Shown here one piece after another: positions 49,256-57,952 of a stretch of 57,952 nt of DNA (the first letter of the stretch is position 1; each line of letters starts with the position of its first letter). Location of the stretch: positions 79,283 to 137,234 of the forward strand of contig MU619294.1 of the NCBI GenBank assembly GCA_025201805.1. Direction: 5' to 3'. Under the pieces are notes generated by a model that ran no database searches, was not told the origin of the DNA, and saw nothing but the letters and a program-made list of their open reading frames with translations. The DNA comes from Parasitella parasitica. Its lineage: Eukaryota; Mucoromycota; Mucoromycetes; Mucorales; Mucoraceae. A program made the position numbers and the translations under genes.

Positions 49256-50297
49256 CTGTTGATGATGATGAGCTTGGAGAATACCTTGCTGTAATTGCTG
49301 CAATTGTCTAATTTGAATTTGCAGTTCCTCAGGGGATATACTTCTTTGTTGGGCAAGCTGAGCTAAATGATTGCGACGTACCATCAGCACGCCCATCTGT
49401 TGCTGATGTTGAGGGCTCATTTGAGCTAGTAACTGTGAAGCAGCGATGCTAGCCTGCGACTGTGCAGGGTTCTGAACTTGTTGCTGCTGTTGTTGCATCC
49501 TTTGCTGGACGGGCGATTGCTGATTAAACTGCTGCTGCTGCTGCTGCTGCTGCTGAACTTGCTGCAAAGCTTGCTGCTGCTGGGCGGCTGCTTGCTGTCT
49601 TTGTAAATTTCCAGAATTAGCCAACTGGCTAACCAACTGCTGAGCAGTAGCGAGGGGTATAGCACCTGTAGCAACTAATTGCTGGATTCTTTGTAACGAA
49701 GCCTGTGGGTTAATTTGACCATTACTTCCGCTCAAAGCTTGCTGAAGAGCAGCTTGTTGTATGCTTGACATTCCTGGTGGCTGTGTTTGTCCAGATGTCA
49801 TGTTATTATTGACGTTTGTAGGTAACATGTTGGAGATTTGGGAAGTTGGAACTGATGTTTGGACAGCTCTTTGAGGTAAAGCCATGGATTGCATAGAAGC
49901 TTGCTGCTGTTGCTGCTGTAACGCGGCCATATGCTGGGCTGATAATTGAGCTTGTGCCTGAGTAGGAGTTTGTTGTTGTGATTTTACCCCATTGCCAGGT
50001 AAAGCTAGTGATTGACGAGGTAAGGACGCAGATTGTTGTAAAGGTGTTGAATGAGATATCGTAGGTGTACTCAAATGTGATTGAGATGGCGTAGAAGCTC
50101 TTGATTGTGCTGCCTGTTGTTGTAATTGCTGCATATGGGCTTGAGATTGACTTTGAGCAAGAGCTTGGGCTTGGGCTTGTGCCTGTGCTTGTGCTTGTGC
50201 CTGTGCTTGTGCCTGTGCCTGAGCTTGAGCTTGAGCTTGAGCTTGAGCTTGAGCCTGTGCCTGAGCTTGAGCTTGAGCCTGGGCCTGAGCTTGAGCT

Positions 50298-50332
<35 letters not shown>

Positions 50333-50375
50333 TTGAGCCTGAGCCTGAGCTTGAGCCTGAGCCTGAGCTTGAGCT

Positions 50376-50410
<35 letters not shown>

Positions 50411-52304
50411 TTGAGCCTGAGCCTGAGCCTGAGCTTGAGCCTGAGCTTGAGATTGTACTTGGGCCTGTGATAAAGCATTTTGCTGCTGTTGTTGGGCCTG
50501 AGCTTGAGCCTGGGCCTGAGCCTGAGCAAGTAAAGCTCTTTGGTGTGGAGGAAGCATTGCAGCTTTTGCTTGCATAGCACGGTTTTGTTGAGCATGTAAT
50601 TGTTGCAATTGGAAATTGGTAGCTTGTTGCTGTTGAGCCTGTTGACTTGTTTGATGCTGTATACTTGTAGGTATACGTGCTGAGGATGGTGATGGTGGAA
50701 CAATATTGACGTTTGAATTATCACAAACGATTGTATTGAATTGACCATACGTTGATTTAAGATGAATAACATATGTTTTCATCAAGAATTCAGGGCCAAT
50801 GTTGAAGTCAATATTGCCTCCATTGACACTCGTATCATGTATGGTACCCCAACGAAAGATGCCGTCGTAATCCCCGTTATATACATAGATATTAACAACT
50901 GTATACACTTTTTTGTCTGCTTCTGATCTTTCAAATCGAATGGTCCGTACACATTTTCTACCATCTGGTAGTAAAGGTGGCTCACTGACGCTTTTTCTAC
51001 CTTTCCCTTTTTTGATATCGATAGCTGACAATGGTTCTGATCCTTGTTTGCTTTTCTTTGTTCTCCAATCTTGCACAAACGATATTTTTCCAAAGCTTGG
51101 TTCGAAAGGAAATGCACGTTTTGCTCTCTGTGTGCGCATAAAATCTTGAGAATGATGTGGTATTCCATCCAAAAACTACTTACCGAATCCATCAATGTCA
51201 TTAATTTATTATTCTCTGCCTTCTTTGCTAGTTTTTGTTCTCTTTCAACAGAATTGTATTTATATTTTCGCTTTGGTCTTCTCTTTCCATTCGTAAATTC
51301 CAATGCGTTGCTAATACGAGTTACTTGAAATGTTGGATCTAAGCATAACGGCTCTTCTGTGGCAATCTATATTGGTAAAAAAAAAAAAGGGGGGGGGGAA
51401 CAGTTTGTAAATTTTGTCGTTTATTCACGGATAAAACCTACAAGAATTTGTGCTTCGACTTGTAATGCGATGCTTTCTGTCCATGGAAATCCCCATTCCT
51501 CGCTCAATAAAGTGATGTCTGTCCATATACTTTCTGCTGTGGGTTTCATTACAATTCGTTTCATAGATGCTTCGTTTTTCTGAACTCGATGATCGTGGAT
51601 TTCAACAATCAAACAACCTAATGCTCACATGAGTAAAGCTTTCTTGAATGTGCGCGAGTTTGGACTCTTTTTACCATCGTAATATCGACATGACGCTTCA
51701 TCAAAAACATCCATCAAGTCACCAGGTAATCGTTTCTCTTTGATACAGGCCAGAAAATCCTAATGAAATCAATTTAGTCACGTTAGATCCAATATAAAAT
51801 ATAGTATACCAACCTTGAACTGGCTTTTGTATGAAAAGAAGCCATCCTAAAGCAAAAAGAGACTCGATCAGAAAAACTGGCATTTGGTAACCATCATTCG
51901 CACAAACCTCATGCTCAAATTTGAAATATGTTGGATATAAATGAAGGCAGAGAGACGGAGGATCTTTTTCATGGAGTTTAAGTAATTCTGTTTGTACATT
52001 GTTTAGTTATGAGTTTCTTGTCATCCTTATTGAACAATCAATTACCTTTCTCGCCTCTGGAAGGCGGAAACTTTGGTAAACAAAAGTTAGTTGGCATAAT
52101 ATTACACAATAAACCTTCATTTACTTTGTTTTGTGTTGCTTGTGATGTTAGAGCTGATTGATGCCATCGCTGTGCAGCTAGGCCCGCCTTTTTTGCAAGC
52201 GAAGAATTGGATAAATTGGAGCCTTGCTTCGAATGAAGTTCTGCTAATTGTGCAATCGAGTTTTGGTCTGCTTGAAGTTTGGCAAACACTTTAGCAGAAG
52301 CCAT
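48533..52304 (-). CDS. SPT20: SAGA subunit SPT20
   Basis: Several exons run from [16 protein letters not shown] at 52304. The SPT20/SEP-type core is spread over small exons: [31 protein letters not shown] (a 33-nt exon), [34 protein letters not shown] (join after YYD), [15 protein letters not shown] and [15 protein letters not shown]. Then comes [19 protein letters not shown], followed by a very long Gln/Ala-rich C-terminus with an uninterrupted Gln-Ala dipeptide array, many Gln runs and an Asn-rich end (NNNSNNNP). SPT20 is a structural subunit needed for SAGA integrity; such glutamine-rich tails are common in activator-contacting proteins. One intron carries a C-run/T-run polypyrimidine tract (near 51369-51391). 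Confidence 0.92.
50160..50456 (-). repeat. Gln-Ala dipeptide array in SPT20
   Basis: About 48 consecutive 6-bp units encode Gln-Ala with almost no interruption. On the plus strand it reads as GCTTGAGCCTGAGCCTGAGC-type units, and higher-order 12/18-bp periods come from alternation of GCT/GCC. The plus-strand Leu-Glu and Leu-Ser frames across it are shadows. Confidence 0.95.
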
Positions 52305-52552
52305 ATTTAATTATTTAATTATTTCTATTGAGTTGAAGAGAGCAGATGTTGATACTAGCTTTGTAGTGAAATAGAGTCCTCTCCCCTCGCAATTATTTAT
52401 AGTCAATATTTTACAAGTGTATAATAATAACAAAAAGCAAAAGTAGCGGTGAATGGAGACGAGTGGTAGCGAGGATGGATCGAATATCACGTGATCTACA
52501 GAAGACCAGTTACTTGAACAACAACAAAAACGTAAAAATAAAGGTATTTATA

Positions 52553-53851
52553 TTATTGTTTAGGATTATCATATTTGGGTTTCCAAATCCAACTATTGCC
52601 CATAATGCCTTGGCCTTGTTTGTCAGCTTTGCGATAATATTTCGCTGCCAAGTATAAATCTTTCTTGGTACCTTGTCCATGGTAGTAACAATGACCTAGA
52701 TCATTTTGCGCATCTGGATCGCCCAGATCAGCAGCAATTTTGAAGAACTGCACTGCAGATTCTTTATTTTTTTTGCACTACACAGAGCAAAAAAAAAAAA
52801 AAACGAAAAGAAAGATCAATTATGTGCAAGTATTAAAACATAATAGTTAAACTTACACCCCAACCATGTCTAAAAGAAACACCCAATTCATAAATTGCCA
52901 TGATAAGTTCGCCCTTGGAGGCCGATGCATTTACTGTATTTTTGATATTTGCTAAATCTTCAACTGCATGTTCTGCAGCCTTTTGTAAATACTGAAAAGC
53001 AGCAAGCTCATTCTTTTTACATCCCTAATAACACAGTTTATATCGTTGTGTTGGTACTACATGTTGTAACCTACCCATCCATGTCGTAAAGAAACGCCAT
53101 AAAGAAACATCCCAATAGGGTTTCCTTTCTCGGCTCCTATACGAAAAAGTTGCGTTGCTTTCTCTAGTTGGCCTTTTTCATGAAAAGCGATTCCTTCGTG
53201 AACTAAGGCTTCTACTTCAGCATCAGGAGATAGCTTTTTGTCACTGCTAGTGTTAATAGGTGTCAAAGGTGAAGGAATTGATGCAGGCGAGACAATAGCA
53301 TTTGAACCTCTTGTTTCTGAAGGTTGATCTATAGTTAGTGGAGGGAGGTTCAAATCAAACGGATGATGATTGTCTTGGTTGTAGTTACTTTGCTGTTGCT
53401 GATAGGTGTGGGTGAAGTAGTGAGGTTGATCTTGCTCAGAATGCTGATACGATGAGTTTGTTGATATTGTGCTGACAGGTTTAATTTCCATGGTAGGTGT
53501 ATTAAGTTCTGTATGTTTGCAAGTATATATATTAGTTTCTAATGTAAAAAAAATCATAAAAAAACTACTAGTAATATATTTACTCACCATGATGTGTATC
53601 TCGAGAATATCCGGCTGTATTCATATCTGGATCGACTGAAGAATCTCGGTTAACATGATCCTATTTGCAAAGGATAATTAATATCGACATTGTAACTGAC
53701 ATCTGAATAATCAAAACACACTTACCTGATGATCTATTCTTGCTTCCACACTATAATTTGAAATGTATTAGCCATCGTTTAGTGTGTCGTTAGCAGCATT
53801 ATTTGCTTACTGTTGCGCCTTATGGAATTGAAGTGATAATTTCTTAAACAT
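52553..53851 (-). CDS. Sel1-repeat protein (DSF2/activator-of-C-kinase-like)
   Basis: Starts MFKKLSLQFHKAQHVEARID at 53851 over short 5' exons. Then DHVNRDSSVDPDMNTAGYSR joins NTPTMEIKPVSTISTN. A disordered Gln/His/Ser/Pro region follows. From about residue 175 the protein has Sel1-like repeats: ALVHEGIAFHEKGQLEKATQ LFRIGAEKGNPIGMFLYGVS (in outline), LRHGWGCKKNELAAFQYLQK AAEHAV, YELGVSFRHGWGCKKNKESA, and DPDAQNDLGHCYYHGQGTKK DLYLAAKYYRKAD. The last repeat ends near the stop (GNSWIWKPKYDNPKQ). This layout resembles fungal DSF2/Skt5-neighbour Sel1 proteins; the function is not known from sequence. Sel1 repeats make protein-protein scaffolds. Confidence 0.82.
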
Positions 53852-55432
53852 GGGAATAAGAAATATTTGTATGAAAGGATAGGAAGGGGATTTATATAAA
53901 AATGTATAAAGGAAAGGAGTTTTTGAGTATAGGGAGGAAAAGGGATAAAGAAAAAGGGATGAAAATCAATGTTGTATATAACACTGTACAATAATCACTT
54001 GGACATGTAATCAGCTTTAATTGATTAAACTTGCGAAAAACACCTATTTTTGGCGTATCACAACCGTTTCAATATGGGAGTTTCAATATCCATAACAACA
54101 ACAGCAGCACAGGTGTTTGTGTATACCTTAAAACAGTAATTTTCGACCCGCTGAAAATAACCTGGAATAAGGCATAAAGTCCAGGCACTTGATACGTCCA
54201 GGCACTTGGTATTAGCGATAAAATAGTCAAAGTTCTTCTTTGTTGACAAATAGATTCTACAAATACAAAACACAACACTAAATCAGCAAGCAAGGTCCAA
54301 ATATGATGCCTTCTTAGCATTTGTCCGCCCCAAATATATCCACAAAGAGCTGCTTATATCCCACTTGTACTTCGCTACCCTATAAACAATGGATGCACCA
54401 ACCTGGATGCTACTAAAGTACCTTTTTAATTGTCTAAACGTTTTTCAATGGATGGATAAAGTAAATTTAAATCATCGATTCCAGCAATTCTTTGCGAGGG
54501 CAGAAAACGCTGATGAGCTCCAGAACTTGCAATTTTATAACAATGTCAATATATCAAGACAGAGATAGGTTACAATAAAGAAGAAACAACGAAGATCATT
54601 CTAATGGTTATGAGGAAGTCGAATGCTGAGCAGTAATTCAGCAACAACACCGCAAGTAATATATGCATTACTCTGCGAGAAATGTATGACATCGTACGGA
54701 TCATAAATGATGCTTCAGCAGAGTTGCACTTTTGAAGAGACAAATCAAAAACATACATGATAACAAACGTGCGCTATGCCAAAAACTTGGAGATACCAAA
54801 CATCTGATAGCTGGCCGTCCACATAGATGAATGTATTGAATAACACCTTCAAACAGTTTTTAAGGTACCCTACAACAACTAATCTTTAAATAATTATCAA
54901 TCAATTCTCTGCATGAGCCTTGGATATTACTTCTTTTACAGCTTAGATGTCAATATTCCATGACACGAATGTTCTATTATTTGCAAATATTTGAAGGAAT
55001 TCCTTCTGGTACATTTATAATATCACCGCTAAAATTAGTGAAGCGTTAAAATTGCAATATTATTACCGTTTTAGGGCTTATTCAAGCCTAGCATTGGCTT
55101 TTAGTCCTAAAACGTATTTTCCCCAGTTTAAAAGTTATACAATTAGATGAAAAATACGATAACTTAGAAAAAAAAAGTACTTGTAGTTATAATGTTGTTG
55201 TTTTAATATTTTTTGTAGACAATGCTGAAATAGATTGCCTTAATCCAGCAAAAATCAAACACAAAGCGTGAACTGTCATCATCAGGAAATCAGATTTTAG
55301 CTGGTAGCAACAGACTGTTTCTTGGAGCTTTTAAAATAGCTCCAACAATCGAAATTTGAATAAAGCCGTATACTATAGCATCAATATTAATCTATTAGCT
55401 CCAAAAAAGGTTGCGGGTTTATTTTATGTACA
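53852..55432. other. Intergenic 1.6 kb with weak open frames
   Basis: No gene is firmly supported. One plus-strand frame, 54389-54568 (59 aa, MDAPTWMLLKYLF..., ending NNVNISRQR), is protein-like. The minus strand at 54058-54320 has hydrophobic frames, but neither matches a family I know. A 14-bp direct repeat (GTCCAGGCACTTG) occurs at about 54179 and 54196. Confidence 0.35.
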
Positions 55433-57870
55433 TCAAGTGGAGAAAGACCAATTTTTCGGCCATCCCAAAAATAACTTTGGTGTCATGGATGCCGATTCAG
55501 CTGACGTTCCCCGAGTGTTCTCGAGCCAAATATAATACTCTTCCACGACTTTCCTCAATTCAACTACAGCTTCTTTCGCATATACCTGTTTTGTGTGATC
55601 ATATCTCCAACTATGTATAATCGAAGATAAGAAAGCTGACTGAGATGTATCTTGATCCGATTCTTCTTGCTGCGAAGAAAGAGGACCGTTTGAAGAAGGC
55701 GCACTGCATTCCTTCGTTGTTGTGTAAATTTCTCTGCTCACAATAGCCTCTTCTTTATAGATAGCATCAGTGTTACAAAAATCCTCATCAGTATCACCGT
55801 CTTCCAAAAATGTGGAAGTCTCTGTTGCTATACTTCCATTTGTATTGTGAAACAGCTTGGAAAGATCTTTTTTGTCAAATTTGATGGTCAAACTTTTTTT
55901 CTTCAGAGCCAAGAATTTAAAAGAGGTTGCTTTCTGGTAAAGGCTGCGACCTGGATTGCTTTTTTTCAATTGTGTTTTCACAAAGTTGCTAGCATGACAC
56001 GGTGGCAATAATACAAGATTTGACGTAAAATGCGTCATAGGCTCCTCGAGAATAGTGGGGTTTGGTGGCTGGCTCTCTTGTTTGTCCTGAATACTAAAGT
56101 AATGCTTGTAAAATGACGCCATTAGAGTTTCCAGTTTAATATGTATCTCCCTACAGAATAATTAGTTTATTTAAAAGATTAGTACATCGGTCCCTTAATG
56201 ATATAAACACTCGGCAATTACAATTCACACTGTTTGTCAACTTGTGTATTCTCCAAGGCGGAATTGTTTGAAGACCACCGCAACCAACATTGATGGCCGT
56301 TGCAGACATTATGTCTTTTACTAACGTCATTTTCTTTGGTCTTGTTTGACAAATCTGTATTCCACAAAATATCCTCTGTGCTCCAGACTCGGCCAACACG
56401 CCATACCAAGCATCTCAGAAAGAAGATGCGAACATTCTTTCCCCAATGTAGCAAAAGGCGCTCTAGTATAAAAGTATTCATCAAGATGCGGTTGCACAAC
56501 ATGTCCAACAATCCAGGCTGTGCTGTGAGAAACTGGAAATGGGCGTATATGAAAGACAGTGCCCTAAGCAAAGTAATGGCATGATCACATTGAGATAATA
56601 CAACATTCAGCGTGTACAAAATAAAAGGGCGATCCACGGGAAAACAAGCTAGTTCGACTGGGAATCTACAACGTAGATGTGTACAGTTGGTTTGATTGCT
56701 TCTACCTTGTATCCATTTTATAACTTACTTTTGCACTTCCAATACAGTCTGTTCTAAAAGGTCTATTAAGCCTATAGTCAAAACACAGGTAAGCACCTTC
56801 TCATTTGAGACATTTGAATGGTTAGCGTACAAAATACTTGTTCTGCACTTGTCAACACCGTCTTCTTTATCACTGTCCGAAGCCAAATATTCACCATGTC
56901 ATTATAGAGCCCGTTTGGATCTGCCGCTATTGTGTTCCAGGTCATGCATTCTGCATAGCGTTTTGTTGCCACAGCTAATGGAGTAGGTTTCCCAACAACG
57001 CTAATGAATGCTGGTTTGCAATCGTCTGGTTCGTTGATCAATTGAACACTGTCCATGGCCGATAAGGTTGAAGGCACGAAGTTTGTACCGCTACTGCTGC
57101 TATTTATTCCTATCCCACCATTGGTGACGGAGCATATCTGCCTTTGCGTCAGTAGATGTAGCTTGCTTGCAAAATAAGACGCCAAGCACATGTAGCCAGG
57201 ACAGACTGTAAGAATCAAGTTGCGTCTATGTATACGAAACCGTGACAAGTCAGGATATCTTGCTTTTATATATGTGCTGAGTATAACATGGTAATGTCGA
57301 TAAAACGAGAAGAACAGTTCACTATCATCGCTTTCCCATCTACGCTTCCAGTTCCCCGGTGTGCTCAATGGCAATTCAGAGTAATCCGCACTGTTTACAA
57401 GGCAATCCTGATACGATCTTTTATCAGATGTTGCCATTTTATGTAGAAAGGAGGGAAATATGTGTTGTATTCCAGATCTGAGACGTTGTTGCTGCTGCTG
57501 GTATTCTTGTGATTCTGCATTTATCATCTCTTTCTGCAAGCTTTTCATGCATTTTAATGCCACACCTAGAGGTTGCAGCAATGAAATGGCGACTCCAGGT
57601 ACCTTAAAATAGCAAATGGCTAGAACTTTTGCGCTGAATGAAACAAAGTTTGCATAGATCGATTTCTGGTTGAGTTTGTCTGTTGCCACTTTCAAGGATT
57701 CAACGAGTAAGCGTCTGTACTCTTTTATCGCTGGTCGTTCCTGGAAATGAAGCCATTCAGCATGATGGAATGGGCCAACAAAATCTTGAAATGACAAAAT
57801 AGAAATTTCGTCAATGAATTTGAAGCATATGCTGTCTGCATTTGACTTACCAAATTCTAAGAATTCATTT
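55433..57870 (-). CDS. Large DUF1765-like fungal protein, 5' end outside the window
   Basis: Six exons are in frame (57870-57851, 57784-56838, 56799-56729, 56665-56222, 56150-55433), counting the unseen one beyond the right edge; about 730 residues are present. Conserved-looking blocks: FVGPFHHAEWLHFQERPAIK, SYQDCLVNSADYSELPLSTP then GNWKRRWESDDSELFFSFYR, VLTIGLIDLLEQTVLEVQ, TLLRALSFIYAHFQFLT, LCNRILMNTFILERLLLHWG and VRIFFLRCLVWRVGRVW. The last group (HF..L.......F..LFLHW...VR..F.R.L.WRV) is the pattern of the fungal DUF1765 family, of unknown function. The C-terminal third is Ser/Thr/Glu-rich. The first visible exon is only 20 nt, and one intron is 38 nt. Confidence 0.7.
57851..57870 (-). 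other. 20-nt microexon of the DUF1765-like gene
   Basis: It encodes NEFLEF plus split codons at both sides, with AG before (CTCCACAG) and GTAAGT after. It joins in phase to the DFVGPFHH exon. No GT donor is present between this exon and the right edge, so the upstream intron starts outside the window. Confidence 0.6.
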
Positions 57871-57952
57871 CTGTGGAGTAAAAGAGATAAATTAATTGTT
57901 TCTTTTCGATCTCCTTAATTCAGTAAGGTTTTGGGAGGGGCTCTCCTAGTTT

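Noticed and set aside
50101-50577. Long plus-strand open frames with Leu-Glu, Leu-Ser or Leu-Cys dipeptide repeats
   Set aside because: They are antisense shadows of the Gln-Ala array of SPT20.

Overview
The window is nuclear DNA of a fungus, most likely an early-diverging mould of the Mucorales (Mucor/Rhizopus type). It is AT-rich. Genes are split by many 45-70 nt GT..AG introns, some with perfect TACTAAC branch points. Long Gln/Asn-rich proteins are common, and the left edge carries decayed Crypton, Helitron, Tc1/mariner and LINE pieces of kinds found in these genomes. Exon joins below were worked out by eye from splice signals, reading phase and family motifs. Where I checked the summed exon lengths they keep frame, with one exception: the first exon of the gamma-glutamyltransferase gene.

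Layout. 1-6400 is a transposon graveyard: a Crypton-type tyrosine-recombinase gene split in two, with Helitron helicase, Tc1 and LINE fragments between the halves. 7312-8007 is a GPR1/FUN34/YaaH acetate-transporter-family gene, followed by about 2.9 kb without a convincing gene. 10903-22074 holds GID4 (ubiquitin-ligase substrate receptor), a secreted gamma-glutamyltransferase, TAF4 (TFIID), a four-pass membrane protein and a PA-TM-RING ubiquitin ligase. 23072-31370 holds CK2 alpha, a PRL-type phosphatase, SGF11 (SAGA), a small secreted cysteine protein, an OPI1-like regulator and an STK16/NAK-type kinase. 31371-38154 is gene-poor: a tRNA-Asn, a frameshifted orphan gene and a roughly 1.9 kb DNA element with about 125 bp terminal inverted repeats. 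38155-53851 is dense: MAD2, VPS4, CLPTM1, SmG, a BRAWNIN-like micropeptide, YAF9, an F-BAR/SH3 protein, SPT20 and a Sel1-repeat protein. The right edge carries a large DUF1765-like gene whose 5' end lies outside the window.

The genes are housekeeping and regulatory and do not form one pathway. Several do belong to the same machines: TAF4, SGF11, SPT20 and YAF9 act in TFIID, SAGA and NuA4/SWR1, and GID4 and the RING protein act in ubiquitylation. I see no obviously new multi-gene system. The most unusual material is fine gene structure (10, 16, 18 and 20 nt microexons; 32 and 38 nt introns; a stop-free in-frame intron), a candidate fungal BRAWNIN micropeptide, the uncharacterised TIR element, and the rearranged Crypton.
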